Shown: positions 1 to 7,257 of the stretch, piece after piece
How positions within the stretch are numbered: position 1 is the first letter of the stretch
Layout of the letters: every line of letters starts with the position of its first letter
DNA from: CAIYRG01 sp964494505
GTDB lineage: Bacteria > Pseudomonadota > Alphaproteobacteria > Micropepsales > Micropepsaceae
Length of the DNA stretch: 64,000 nt
Direction of reading: 5' to 3'
Assembly: GCA_964494505.1 (NCBI GenBank)
Contig: CAZBRO010000010.1
Span: 1 to 64,000 of the forward strand
Made by a program: the position numbers and the translations under genes
The notes under the pieces: model-generated
The model's input: the letters and a program-made list of their open reading frames with translations, nothing else
The model's database searches: none
What the model was told of the DNA's origin: nothing

Positions 1-117
1 GCGCTCCATCGCCTGGGGCGGCATTTCGAGCTGGACGCGCGTGGTGGTGCGCTCGCCGTCTGCCGCTTCGCGGACGAATTCGGAACGCATATGTCGATGA
101 CGTCCGTGCATGGTCAT
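1..117 (-). CDS. Hypothetical protein, 5' part only (runs off the window)
   Basis: This frame starts at ATG 117 and stays open for 39 codons to the window edge. Its start overlaps the stop of the upstream gene in an ATGA arrangement, and AGGAGG lies just before the ATG, so it is very likely translated with that gene. The N-terminus is His and Arg rich (MTMHGRHRHMRSE) and is followed by a charged, soluble-looking stretch. I do not recognise the family from the 39 visible residues. The His-rich start resembles the His-rich tail of its neighbour, so a shared metal-related role is possible, but that is inference. Confidence 0.6.
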   Translation of the reverse strand, partial: MTMHGRHRHMRSEFVREAADGERTTTRVQLEMPPQAMER

Positions 118-491
118 ACCTCCTCGCGGTCGTAGCCGCGCCGGCCATCGTGCCAATGATAGGAGTGCCGATGGCAACCGCGGCGCCGCCACGCCATGGC
201 GAGCACGAAGATCAGCAGCAGCGGAAAGAACGGGAAGAAGAAGTGGCGGTGAAACGCGTACCCCGCCGGTGCCGCCGCGCCGATGGCGATGGGGTGCGGC
301 ATGAACATCCAGACGATGAACGAGACGATCAGCGCGATGACGGCCAGCCGTGTCGCGACGTGCAGGATGTGGTGATGCTTCATGCGGCGCCGGCGTTCGG
401 CGAGCATCTCTTCGCTCTCTGGCGTGGGTTGGCGTTGGGGCGGTTCGTCGACGGGAAACTCCTCGCCCACGCCGATTCCGTATTTTGCCAT
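114..491 (-). CDS. Small His-rich membrane protein, unknown function
   Basis: The product has 125 residues. A charged N-terminal segment of about 45 residues is followed by two hydrophobic segments (about 46-75 and 82-103) and a basic, His-rich tail containing CHRHSYHWHD. The start is well supported because TAAGGAGG precedes the ATG by a normal distance. Its stop codon overlaps the start of the next minus-strand gene, which indicates an operon. No catalytic motif is visible. The clustered His residues and one Cys could bind a metal ion, but this is inference. No family name can be assigned. Confidence 0.7.
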   Translation of the reverse strand: MAKYGIGVGEEFPVDEPPQRQPTPESEEMLAERRRRMKHHHILHVATRLAVIALIVSFIVWMFMPHPIAIGAAAPAGYAFHRHFFFPFFPLLLIFVLAMAWRRRGCHRHSYHWHDGRRGYDREEV

Positions 492-952
492 GGGAAACCT
501 CCTTAGGCTGTACCGCTGCGAATATCATCATCGAATCATCAAATGTCAATCATACGAATTTCCAACTCCCCCCTCCCCCCGGCCAAACCGGCGTTTCCGG
601 GCGAAAATGCCAAGGATTCCCTGGAGATTGATCGCAATGAAACGGTGCAATTAAGTGCGAATAAGCTGCGATTTCGGTGAATTCGGCACATAAAGGGCTG
701 TTTTGGGGGTGCATGAAAGCGACTGGTCTGATCCGGGAGCGGCGGTTGTAGCTCTTTATATGGGGATGCCAGTTCCGGAGATCGATGATTGTCACATCAA
801 ACCTCCAACCACGCTAAAGTAGATTCATGTAGACATTTCTTAAACGCTATTGACGCAATTCCGCCAGGTACAAATTAAATTTGCCAAAAACGTCTATTTA
901 AGAGAATGCACTTTTATACTTATATACGTGAACATTCACTAGAAAGACTGCA
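492..952. other. Intergenic region between divergent genes; AT-rich toward the XRE gene
   Basis: No convincing gene is visible in these 461 bases. The half next to the XRE gene (about 790-952) is clearly more AT-rich than the surrounding genome, as is common for regulatory regions of acquired modules. TTGACG at 850-855, followed about 17-19 bases later by an AATTAAAT stretch, could be a promoter, but the match is weak. The segment at 659-679 nearly matches 3428-3448 (AATAAGCTGCGATTTCGGT against AATAAGCTGCGATTCCGGT), an early sign of the short repeated fragments found throughout this area. Confidence 0.4.
928..939. promoter_or_regulatory. Palindrome GTGAA-CA-TTCAC before the XRE gene
   Basis: GTGAACATTCAC is a perfect inverted repeat of 5-base arms around a 2-base centre. 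It ends 13 bases before the ATG of the XRE regulator. A dyad of this size in this position is what an autoregulating XRE repressor would bind. The assignment is by position and symmetry only. Confidence 0.4.
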
Positions 953-1909
953 ATGGATGCCATCCAGCCTGAGCGACTGAAGATACTGAGGGAGAGAAAG
1001 AAGCTCACTCAGGAAAAGCTTGCGAACAAGGTCCACCTGACTAAGCAGACCCTGTATCGTTATGAAAGCGGGCGCGGGACCCAACGAACTAAGAACATCG
1101 AAGCTATTGCTGAAGCACTAGATGTTCACCCCGACGTATTGAGGGGGCTAAAGCCCCTGCCCGAAGAGAATCCCTCGACCGATCAGTCCGGCGGATACGG
1201 GTATCCGGTCAGCGCTCGGGTCGACTCTCAGCAACGTAATGCCTTTACTCTCGTGTCTCTGCGTTACGGTGTTTCAATATCGCAGATCGTTGCGCTAGCA
1301 CCTCTTCTTTTCGCGTTGGAAGCTGAACGCAGCATCCAACGCCGTAGGACACTGTTGGAAGAGGCGCGATCTCAGTTAGACAACTACCAGAACACCGCAC
1401 TTGAGTTTCGGCATCTTCCTGGCTCGCTGTATCCGTGGGGCGCGGAGGAAGTTTTTGAAGCTGAGGAAGAATCGATCCGTGCCGAGGACATATTCGCAGA
1501 GACACTCCCAGACAAAATATTTGAGTTGTTCGACCGTCCATTGGGAGGCAACCGCTACGAAGACAATCCCTTCTGCGTGCACCTCAAGGGCATGGCGAGA
1601 AGTATGAAAAGCATCGTGAAAATTGATGAAGTCGATCGTGATTCCGCGAGCTACCAGATTTGCTGTGAACGCGCTCTCAATTTAGCAGGTGGCGACAAAG
1701 AGGTGGCCAAAGGCATCCTCAATGGCGAAGTGTTGCTCTATCGAATGCCTCGTGAGCTGCTTAAGGGCGATGCCGCAGAGCGGCGTACAGAATGGCTGCG
1801 AGCAGAAATCGAAAAGACTAGAAAAGCATGGGGTGAAATCGATTTGGATGCCCTACTCGCTGATGTTGAGGACTTACCCGCCAGACCACAAGAGGAGCCG
1901 GAGCTATGA
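953..1909 (+). CDS. XRE-family HTH regulator (possible antitoxin)
   Basis: The product has 318 residues. Residues 6-60 form a Cro/C1-type helix-turn-helix with the typical LTQEKLANKV and SKQTLYRYE-like helices and a closing AEALDVHPDVL segment. The remaining 250 residues are helical and acidic, with a segment RYGVSISQIVALAPLLF and no recognisable enzyme motif. Its stop overlaps the start of the downstream 92-residue gene by four bases, so the two are translationally coupled. A dyad just upstream could be its own operator. Codon choice is less GC-biased than in the core genes nearby, consistent with transfer. The large C-terminal domain probably binds a partner or a ligand; the partner could be the downstream protein. 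Confidence 0.8.
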   Translation: MDAIQPERLKILRERKKLTQEKLANKVHLTKQTLYRYESGRGTQRTKNIEAIAEALDVHPDVLRGLKPLPEENPSTDQSGGYGYPVSARVDSQQRNAFTLVSLRYGVSISQIVALAPLLFALEAERSIQRRRTLLEEARSQLDNYQNTALEFRHLPGSLYPWGAEEVFEAEEESIRAEDIFAETLPDKIFELFDRPLGGNRYEDNPFCVHLKGMARSMKSIVKIDEVDRDSASYQICCERALNLAGGDKEVAKGILNGEVLLYRMPRELLKGDAAERRTEWLRAEIEKTRKAWGEIDLDALLADVEDLPARPQEEPEL

Positions 1910-2184
1910 GCCAAGTCGTGATGACGGAACATGGCTATGCACGACTGAGCCAACGAGGGATCGCCCAAACGGACATTGACTTGCTTATGCTAATCGGCAC
2001 TGAGGTTGATGACGGCCATTTCGTTCGAGAAAGGGACTATCAAGCGTTCGAACGCGAATTGATGCATGTGCTTCATCGCGCGCGCCGGCTGATCGGAAAG
2101 CGATTAGTCGTAGCCGACGGTCGCGTGGTTACCGCGTATCACGCGAACCGCAAGACGGAGCGCAGATTGCTTCGCGCGAAATAG
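1906..2184 (+). CDS. Small DUF4258-like protein (possible toxin)
   Basis: The product has 92 residues. It begins with a segment resembling DUF4258 proteins: HGYARLSQRGIAQTDIDLL, the His...R...RGI...DI pattern of that family. It ends with a strand VVTAYHAN and a basic tail. DUF4258 proteins have a small fold related to RelE/HigB-like toxins and usually occur next to HTH antitoxins. The ATGA overlap with the XRE gene supports a two-gene module. Catalytic residues are not defined for this family, so toxin activity is inference. A non-toxic accessory role is the main alternative. Confidence 0.65.
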   Translation: MSQVVMTEHGYARLSQRGIAQTDIDLLMLIGTEVDDGHFVRERDYQAFERELMHVLHRARRLIGKRLVVADGRVVTAYHANRKTERRLLRAK

Positions 2185-2223
2185 ACGCGAGATTCGTTCC
2201 CTCCCGCCCTGCGGGCTGCCCTC

Positions 2224-2240
2224 CGAGGCAAAAAGCCTCG
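2224..2240 (+). terminator. Short hairpin after the XRE/DUF4258 pair
   Basis: CGAGGC-AAAAA-GCCTCG forms a perfect 6-bp stem with a 5-base loop 39 bases after the stop. There is no U-tract, so it is only a candidate transcription end. Confidence 0.3.
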
Positions 2241-2303
2241 TATATCGTGTTTAAATCGACACGTGTTCTGATTCGATAGGAAAACTGGGTAGCTTGGCAC
2301 TTG

Positions 2304-2424
2304 TCGCCGCGCGAAACGACGCCCTTGATCTTGCCGTCTCACCCAATCGCCCGCTGCAGCCTTTTGGTGTCGGCACGCTCGGATGGGCGAATACGAAGGG
2401 GGCTGCGGAAGTTGGCGTAAGCGC
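2304..2424. repeat. Patchwork of broken copies of nearby genes
   Basis: Three pieces lie side by side here. Bases 2304-2335 match 6336-6367 inside the CBS gene with two differences. Bases 2349-2365 match 3221-3237 inside the propeller gene. Bases 2370-2424 match 5468-5521, the 3' end of the small membrane gene, with two differences and one inserted G that breaks the frame. No intact gene is present. The arrangement looks like debris from local recombination or from a degraded older copy of this neighbourhood. Confidence 0.6.
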
Positions 2425-2472
2425 GCGTCGAGCCTGTAACATGGGGATCGCAAACCTTGCCCGCGAGAGCTG

Positions 2473-3417
2473 ATGCCAACGCCCACCATCCTGGTAGCAA
2501 CGTGGGACAAGGGGCTATTCCGCATTACCGGGAAAACGGTCCACCAGGAACTCGCCGGTCAACCGGTTCGCAGTCTGGCGGCCGATGGACATGGAAGAGT
2601 GCTCGCGATTGTTGGCGAACATTCGCTCTGCCGGCGATCCACCGATGGCGAATGGACCGAGATTGCAAAAAGCGAATTCGAACTTTCATGCTGCGTACCA
2701 ATCGGGAACACCGTCTTTGTCGGAACCGATGACGCGCGTGTCCTGCGGATCGATCCCGACGGTACGCAGCAATGCCTGACGGGCTTTGACGCCGTAGAAG
2801 GGCGCGACAAATGGTACGCCGGGGCGGCGTTAATCGACGGCAAGCTGATGGGGCCACCGCTTGGAATTCGTTCGATTGCCGCGACATGCGATGGCGGCGT
2901 GCTTCTGGCCAATGTCCATGTCGGCGGAATTCCGCGATCGACCGATTCCGGCTTAACGTGGCAGCCCACTATCGACATCGATAGCGATGTTCATCAGGTC
3001 TGCGCGCATCCAACCCGGCCTGGTATCGTGATAGCGGCCGCAGGCGCAGGTCTTTGCGTCAGTCGCGATGCCGGAGCGACATGGACTATCGAACAGCGAG
3101 GGCTTCATGCTCCTCATTGTTCTGCCGTTGCTTTCGGGAGGAACGACATTTTCGTGTCGGCATCCACCGACCCTTTTGCGGCGCAAGGCGCAGTCTATCG
3201 CCGCCCGATCGACGGCAACGGCCCGCTGCAGCCTTTGGGCGGAGGCATGCCGGAATGGACCGGCGGCAAAGCCGATACCGGCTGCATCGCGACCCGGGAT
3301 TCAATGGCCGCCGTGATCGACTGGTCGGGGCGGCTTTACGTGTCGCATGACGATGGCGCCTCCTGGTCATGTGCCGTCGATGGTCTGGCCGGCCCAAGCG
3401 GGCTTTACATTTGTTGA
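2473..3417 (+). CDS. BNR/sialidase-like beta-propeller protein, unknown function
   Basis: The product has 314 residues and no signal peptide. It contains repeated propeller-blade signatures of the Asp-box (BNR) type: STDGEWTEI near 54, STDSGLTWQPT near 155, SRDAGATWTIE near 197 and SHDDGASWSCA near 293. Spacing of 45-50 residues between blades suggests a six- or seven-bladed propeller. Such folds serve as glycosidases, photosystem assembly factors or binding scaffolds, and the motif alone does not indicate a reaction. It sits alone between pieces of duplicated DNA. Bases 3221-3237 recur at 2349-2365. Confidence 0.65.
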   Translation: MPTPTILVATWDKGLFRITGKTVHQELAGQPVRSLAADGHGRVLAIVGEHSLCRRSTDGEWTEIAKSEFELSCCVPIGNTVFVGTDDARVLRIDPDGTQQCLTGFDAVEGRDKWYAGAALIDGKLMGPPLGIRSIAATCDGGVLLANVHVGGIPRSTDSGLTWQPTIDIDSDVHQVCAHPTRPGIVIAAAGAGLCVSRDAGATWTIEQRGLHAPHCSAVAFGRNDIFVSASTDPFAAQGAVYRRPIDGNGPLQPLGGGMPEWTGGKADTGCIATRDSMAAVIDWSGRLYVSHDDGASWSCAVDGLAGPSGLYIC

Positions 3418-3476
3418 CCTCGGCACGTTTAATAAGCTGCGATTCCGGTCGTTTGAATCTTGGGGAAGAGGGTTCA

Positions 3477-3593
3477 TTGCGATTACGGCGCGTGGCGAAA
3501 ATCTCGGCAGTCGCGGGCTTTGTGTTACGGCATATGATTTCGGCCAGGCCTTTGGCGGTGACACAGCCTTTCGCGCTGGGGCGCATGATTTAA
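3477..3593 (+). pseudogene. Truncated copy of the 5206-5517 membrane-protein gene
   Basis: Bases from about 3459 to 3530 closely match 5189-5260, including the ribosome binding site region (GGGGAAGAGG against GGGGAGGAGG) and the TTG start. The reading frame begins MRLRRVAKISAVAG, against MRLRRVVKISAVAG in the intact gene, then diverges and stops after 38 codons with all membrane segments lost. The missing 3' end of such a copy is found out of order at 2370-2424. I read this as a decayed duplicate. Confidence 0.6.
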
Positions 3594-3619
3594 CACCCCG
3601 AATGAGAAGGACCCCCATC

Positions 3620-4507
3620 ATGGACAACGTAAGAACCCTTAAGACCCCGTTCGCATTCGCCAAACACAATATTGGAGCGAAATTGGGCATCGCACTTTTG
3701 TTCGCATTTTCGTTTCCTGTTTCTGCCCAAAGTCAAGCCGCACTTCCTGTTGGAGACCAACGCACACCTCAGATTGGCGCAAAAGCGCAGTACAAGATTC
3801 TGTTTAGCCGGGATGACAACACATGTAACAAGCTGCGCGATTTCTACAATCGGCATCTTCACGACTATGACAGTCCAACCGCAGGCCTGCTAGAAAATCA
3901 ATTCGGGCGCGAGCTTCGCGGAACAGGTATTGAATTTCTTTCAGAAAGGGCGAACTGGCGGCCGCCGGGCGCGGACTTGGATTGGCGGCAATTCCTGCCG
4001 GAAGTGGACATCTACAATGATGGCAGCCCGCGTACAGTGATAACCCAGGAAAGCACTGTCAGTGGGTCCTTCGATACGCAGCTCTCAACAGTTGTTATTT
4101 TTAAGCCGGGAATTGATGTCAACGAAGCCCATCGAGCAATCGATGAGGTGGGTTTCACATCGAATGAAATCGAACAGGAAATTAATTTTTGGCACGGAGG
4201 ATCATCGCTCGGTCCCCGCAGCAGCGCCTATGGAATTGAGGAAGTTACCCCGTTGCCATCTGGAGATGGAGGACCGCCAGTACTGGGGGCTATCGGCATT
4301 TCTTATCAACGTCTTATCCGAAACCAAGGGCAAGTTTACGTGATCGCTCGTTTTCAATCCTTGGCGATTGGCCCGCGTATGGACGATGTGATCAGACCAA
4401 ATGTCCGAATTAGGCGGGGATATCTTCTTGTCTATTCCCCCACGCCTCCTGGAATAGTCACCGACGTTTGTGTCCTTGAGATTGCTTACACACTTTCTCG
4501 CCGCTGA
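3620..4507 (+). CDS. Secreted protein of unknown function
   Basis: The preferred start is ATG 3620, because AGAAGGA precedes it at normal spacing; this gives 295 residues. An in-frame ATG at 3602 is also possible. Residues 1-40 form a signal peptide: a basic start, the hydrophobic core LGIALLFAFSFPVSA, and a cleavage site near AQSQA. The mature part is polar and non-repetitive, with likely beta strands near the C-terminus, and contains no enzyme motif that I recognise. It follows the decayed gene copy and precedes the tandem repeat, so its surroundings give no functional clue. Confidence 0.6.
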   Translation: MDNVRTLKTPFAFAKHNIGAKLGIALLFAFSFPVSAQSQAALPVGDQRTPQIGAKAQYKILFSRDDNTCNKLRDFYNRHLHDYDSPTAGLLENQFGRELRGTGIEFLSERANWRPPGADLDWRQFLPEVDIYNDGSPRTVITQESTVSGSFDTQLSTVVIFKPGIDVNEAHRAIDEVGFTSNEIEQEINFWHGGSSLGPRSSAYGIEEVTPLPSGDGGPPVLGAIGISYQRLIRNQGQVYVIARFQSLAIGPRMDDVIRPNVRIRRGYLLVYSPTPPGIVTDVCVLEIAYTLSRR

Positions 4508-4790
4508 TTCAACACTCTAATGGAGTGAAGTATGCCGCTCACAAAGTTTAGCGATACACAAGGTGGTTCGTCCTCTGTGGAGCCGAATTACCTCGCGGGT
4601 CGAGATAGCATCGCTCAGCGTTTTGAAGACTCCAATAACAATCACGGATCTCGACAAAAAGGGCCTGCTCGCAGGAGTGCAGTCGAGCGTACGAAGCAAA
4701 AAACGCAGTAGGGTCAGAGTCGATTTATGGTTCTTCCAAAAGCCGTGTAAATCATGTTTAAATCGACGTTGCTTTTGAACGTAGTCTGAC
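4508..4790. other. Gene-free stretch before the tandem repeat
   Basis: No gene is supported here. GTTTAAATCGAC at 4755-4766 also occurs at 2249-2260, each time at the edge of a rearranged block. Nothing else stands out. Confidence 0.4.
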
Positions 4791-5077
4791 GCGTTTGGCC
4801 GCCCCTCCGTCGCTTCGCGACACCTCTCCCGTAAACGNNNNNNNNNNNNNNNNNNNNNNNNNNNNNNNNNNNNNNNNNNNNNNNNNNNNNNNNNNNNNNN
4901 NNNNNNNNNNNNNNNNNNNNNNNNNNNNNNNNNNNNNGGGGAGGATCAGTGTGGCGCGTTTGGCCGCCCCCTCCGTCGCTTCGCGACACCTCTCCCGTAA
5001 ACGGGGGAGGATCAGTGTGGCGCGTTTGGCCGCCCCCTCCGTCGCTTCGCGACACCTCCCCCGTAAACGGGGGAGGA
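4791..5077. repeat. Tandem 66-base palindromic repeat interrupted by the assembly gap
   Basis: The unit is 66 bases: ATCAGTGTGGCGCGTTTGGC at 4945 recurs at 5011. Each unit ends in a strong hairpin, CTCCCGTAAACGGGGGAG or CTCCCCCGTAAACGGGGGAG. Two units are complete (4945-5010 and 5011-5076), and a further part lies at 4791-4837 before the run of N. Single relatives of the hairpin occur at 32161-32181 and 60111-60184, so the element is a dispersed intergenic palindrome that has become tandem here. It encodes no plausible protein. Confidence 0.85.
4838..4937. other. Assembly gap of 100 N
   Basis: There are exactly 100 consecutive N, the usual placeholder for a gap of unknown length. It lies inside the tandem repeat, so the true number of repeat units, and any insertion among them, is unknown. 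Confidence 0.97.
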
Positions 5078-5205
5078 TGGTTCGCGCGTCGTTACTTCTT
5101 CGGGCTTCGGCGCGGACTTCGCATCTGTTGATGCTCGTCACGCCACCACAAGCGGTTTAATAGGTTCCGATCCTGGGCCAGTTGTTTCTTGGGGAGGAGG
5201 GTTCA

Positions 5206-5517
5206 TTGCGATTACGGCGCGTGGTGAAAATCTCGGCAGTCGCAGGCCTTCTGGTGCCGGTGATTTTCACCGGTCTGTTTGCGCTTCTGGAATTCACTCA
5301 CCTTATTTTTCGGCCCGCCCTTTCTCTCCCCTTTGTCATATCGCGGCTGCTTCTATGGCCGACCTCGATCGGGTTGCTGGCGCTCGATGGATCGCCGAAC
5401 TGGTCCTTTTCTTCCTTGGAATTCGTGCTGCTGCTCGCGGTCCTCAACGTGCCGATTTATGTAGCCCTCGGCACGCTCGGATGGGCGATTACGAAGGGGC
5501 TGCGGAAGTTGGCGTAG
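5206..5517 (+). CDS. Small integral membrane protein
   Basis: TTG 5206 is chosen as the start because GGGGAGGAGG lies at 5191-5200, five bases upstream. This gives 103 residues beginning MRLRRVVKISAVAG. Three hydrophobic segments are visible, at about 10-28, 40-58 and 70-92, and the protein ends with a basic tail. The function is unknown. The gene has a truncated duplicate of its 5' end at 3477 and a frameshifted copy of its 3' end at 2370-2424. Those decayed copies support the idea that this reading frame was once a real duplicated gene. Confidence 0.6.
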   Translation: MRLRRVVKISAVAGLLVPVIFTGLFALLEFTHLIFRPALSLPFVISRLLLWPTSIGLLALDGSPNWSFSSLEFVLLLAVLNVPIYVALGTLGWAITKGLRKLA

Positions 5518-5682
5518 GGGCGCGCGGGCGCCTGCGATGGCGTCCCCTCCCCGAAGCCGTCTCGCGCTTCGCGCAGCGGATGCCGATCCGCCAAAGCTAT
5601 AGGACAGCACCCTACGCATAGCTCCTCATTGAAGGGTCTGTCTTTGGCGGTCACGCTTACGTAACCGACTCAGAGGCGTCCC

Positions 5683-5841
5683 GTGCCCCAGACATACGAA
5701 ATGCCGCTTTGGTTTCGCGATCGGGCGCAACATTTGCGCGACATCGCGGGAGGCGTCAGCGACCCTGAGCGAAAGCAACACTTCCTCGACATTGCCGAGG
5801 AATACAAACTGATGGCCTGGAACGCAGATGAGCCAGAGTGA
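5683..5841 (+). CDS. Very small soluble protein of a common alphaproteobacterial type
   Basis: GTG 5683 is preceded by AGAGG and gives 52 residues. The pattern W.RDRAQHLRDIA...SDPERKQHFLDIAEEYKLMA matches a type of short helical proteins, often 50-70 residues, that are frequent in Bradyrhizobium and relatives and have no assigned function. A two-helix hairpin is likely. The recognisable pattern and the ribosome binding site support it as a gene. The non-coding stretch that follows (5842-6077) shows nothing further. Confidence 0.55.
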   Translation: MPQTYEMPLWFRDRAQHLRDIAGGVSDPERKQHFLDIAEEYKLMAWNADEPE

Positions 5842-6077
5842 TCTGAGTCAAACAACCGCTCATTGATATTTGTCATTGTTATGGGCGCGTAGTCCCCGGT
5901 ACACCTTGGCGGTTGAGCAGGGGACGCCAGGCGCCGCTGGGGAAACCGGCGACTATGCATAGGGTTTGCACCCGCATTCCTTGCACGACTTGAATCACAA
6001 AGACGGTAAGCCGCGCTTTCGTCCCTGCGTACCGGAACGAAACGGGTAAAACATGCCTCCCCCGTGTCGCGGCGTTG

Positions 6078-6212
6078 CTACGTCTTCGGCTTCTTCGGCG
6101 CAGGTTTCGCTTTGGTGGTTTCGACGAACGTCGTCGCGGGATGGTTCTTCACATCCTTGTTCGAGACGAACTTCCCGGTCTTCGCACTCTTGTTCACTTT
6201 GCGTGGCGCCAT
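6078..6212 (-). CDS. 44-residue basic protein of unknown function
   Basis: The frame runs from ATG 6212 to a stop at 6078, and GGGAAGG lies seven bases before the start. The product is very basic (many Lys, and a Pro-Lys-rich tail). It carries the segment SAKTGKFVSNKDVKNHPATT, similar to short alphaproteobacterial proteins of the form SAKTGRFV...HP.TTV. The role of that type is unknown; nucleic-acid binding is possible from its charge only. It lies just downstream of the CBS-domain gene on the same strand. Confidence 0.6.
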   Translation of the reverse strand: MAPRKVNKSAKTGKFVSNKDVKNHPATTFVETTKAKPAPKKPKT

Positions 6213-6271
6213 GGTGTTGCCTTCCCGCGAATCGCTTCTGACATTGTTATTTTAAGGTCGGTCCGCGCCGA

Positions 6272-6691
6272 TCAGCGCATGCCTTCCCAGAGTTGGCGCT
6301 CCTCGTCGAAGCGATCCTGCTCGGAGCCCTTGAAATCGCCGCGCGAGACGACGCCCTTGAGCTTGCCCCCATCGACCAGCGGCACGTGGCGGAATCCGCC
6401 GTCCCACATCAGGCGCAACGCATCGAGCGGCGCCTTTTGCGGAAGCATGGTTGTCGGATTTGGCGTCATCACCTCGGCAAGCCTGGTCTTCGCCGCACTC
6501 TTTCCCGCCGCCAGAACGCGCCCCACCGCGTCGCGTCCGGTGAAGATGCCGACGAGCGAGCCGTCCCCGTCCGTGACCAGGACCGCGCCGACCCGACGCT
6601 CGTGCATCTTGCGGCAGGCATCCTGGACGCTGGAGGTCGGCGGCAAGGTCAGGGGATGCTGGTTGCAGACGATGTCCGAGAGATGACGCAT
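6272..6691 (-). CDS. CBS-domain protein
   Basis: The product has 139 residues made of two CBS motifs: residues about 8-60 (with VGAVLVTDGDGSLVGIFTGRD) and about 72-125 (with FRHVPLVDGGKLKGVVSRGD). Tandem CBS modules form a Bateman domain that binds adenine nucleotides and usually senses energy state. This is a stand-alone module with no attached enzyme or channel, so its partner is unknown. A 32-base piece of the gene (6336-6367) recurs with two differences at 2304-2335. Start choice follows the conserved MRHLSDIV beginning. Confidence 0.85.
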   Translation of the reverse strand: MRHLSDIVCNQHPLTLPPTSSVQDACRKMHERRVGAVLVTDGDGSLVGIFTGRDAVGRVLAAGKSAAKTRLAEVMTPNPTTMLPQKAPLDALRLMWDGGFRHVPLVDGGKLKGVVSRGDFKGSEQDRFDEERQLWEGMR

Positions 6692-6716
6692 GGGATGCCT
6701 CCGTAAATCGCTCGCA

Positions 6717-6884
6717 TTATCGGGCTTTGCGGGGACGCGGCTTTGATCTGCCGCAAGAACCTCCGCGCGGAGGCACTGTCACATTTTGAGTTTCCTCAAC
6801 CTCCCCCGTCGCAATGCGCATGACGTGGACGGCGTTGCCGATGACATCGGCGGGTCTTTTCTGGCCTTGGGGTCCTTTAGGCAT
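6717..6884 (-). CDS. 55-residue conserved-type small protein
   Basis: ATG 6884 gives 55 residues. The start MPKGPQGQKRPADVIGNAV, continuing into VMRIATGE, is a pattern that recurs in short alphaproteobacterial proteins of unknown function. The C-terminal half is basic and disordered (PRPRKAR). No close ribosome binding site is visible, so the start rests on the recognised N-terminus. Its 5' end lies close to a divergent small gene at 6938. Confidence 0.6.
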   Translation of the reverse strand: MPKGPQGQKRPADVIGNAVHVMRIATGEVEETQNVTVPPRGGSCGRSKPRPRKAR

Positions 6885-6937
6885 GGCGATAGTATCGCAC
6901 GTCCTTGGCAAACCCGGAACGCTTCAGCGAGATAGCG

Positions 6938-7141
6938 ATGCACGACGTAAGCAGCCTATTGGAAGGTTTATTCGTCGCGGCCTTGGGCGCGTTCATAGTG
7001 TTTGCTCCCGCGCGCGCCGAGAACCTAAATCAACGGATTCCCTTTGTAAGAACTGGAGGCACCCTAAGAGCCCCGTTCGGTTGGGTGGCGCTTATTGCCT
7101 GGATGCTATGGATCGCCGTCTGGCTAATCGACCAATTTTGA
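6938..7141 (+). CDS. Small membrane protein, unknown function
   Basis: ATG 6938 gives 67 residues with two hydrophobic segments, LLEGLFVAALGAFIVFAPA (about 6-24) and VALIAWMLWIAVWLI (about 47-62), joined by a polar loop. An in-frame TTG at 6905 would add 11 residues. There is only a weak ribosome binding site (GCGAGA), so the gene call is tentative. No family is recognised. Confidence 0.45.
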   Translation: MHDVSSLLEGLFVAALGAFIVFAPARAENLNQRIPFVRTGGTLRAPFGWVALIAWMLWIAVWLIDQF

Positions 7142-7257
7142 GCGACTTGGACGCAGCCAAGTTCAAACTGTAACAGTGCCCACGCGGAGGCGTCATTTCC
7201 ACCGGCTGCGGCAGATGCTAAGTTCCCCCCCGACCATGACGATCAGGGAGGATAAAC

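Noticed and set aside
550..795. 81-codon minus-strand frame in the first intergenic region
   Set aside because: No ribosome binding site, composition does not resemble the neighbours and no family pattern is visible.
4791..5077. CRISPR-like array
   Set aside because: The 66-base units abut without spacers and each unit is the same palindrome; no cas gene is in the window.
5863..5876. FNR/FixK-like box TTGATATTTGTCAT
   Set aside because: Only one half-site matches TTGAT-N4-ATCAA and no gene starts at a suitable distance.
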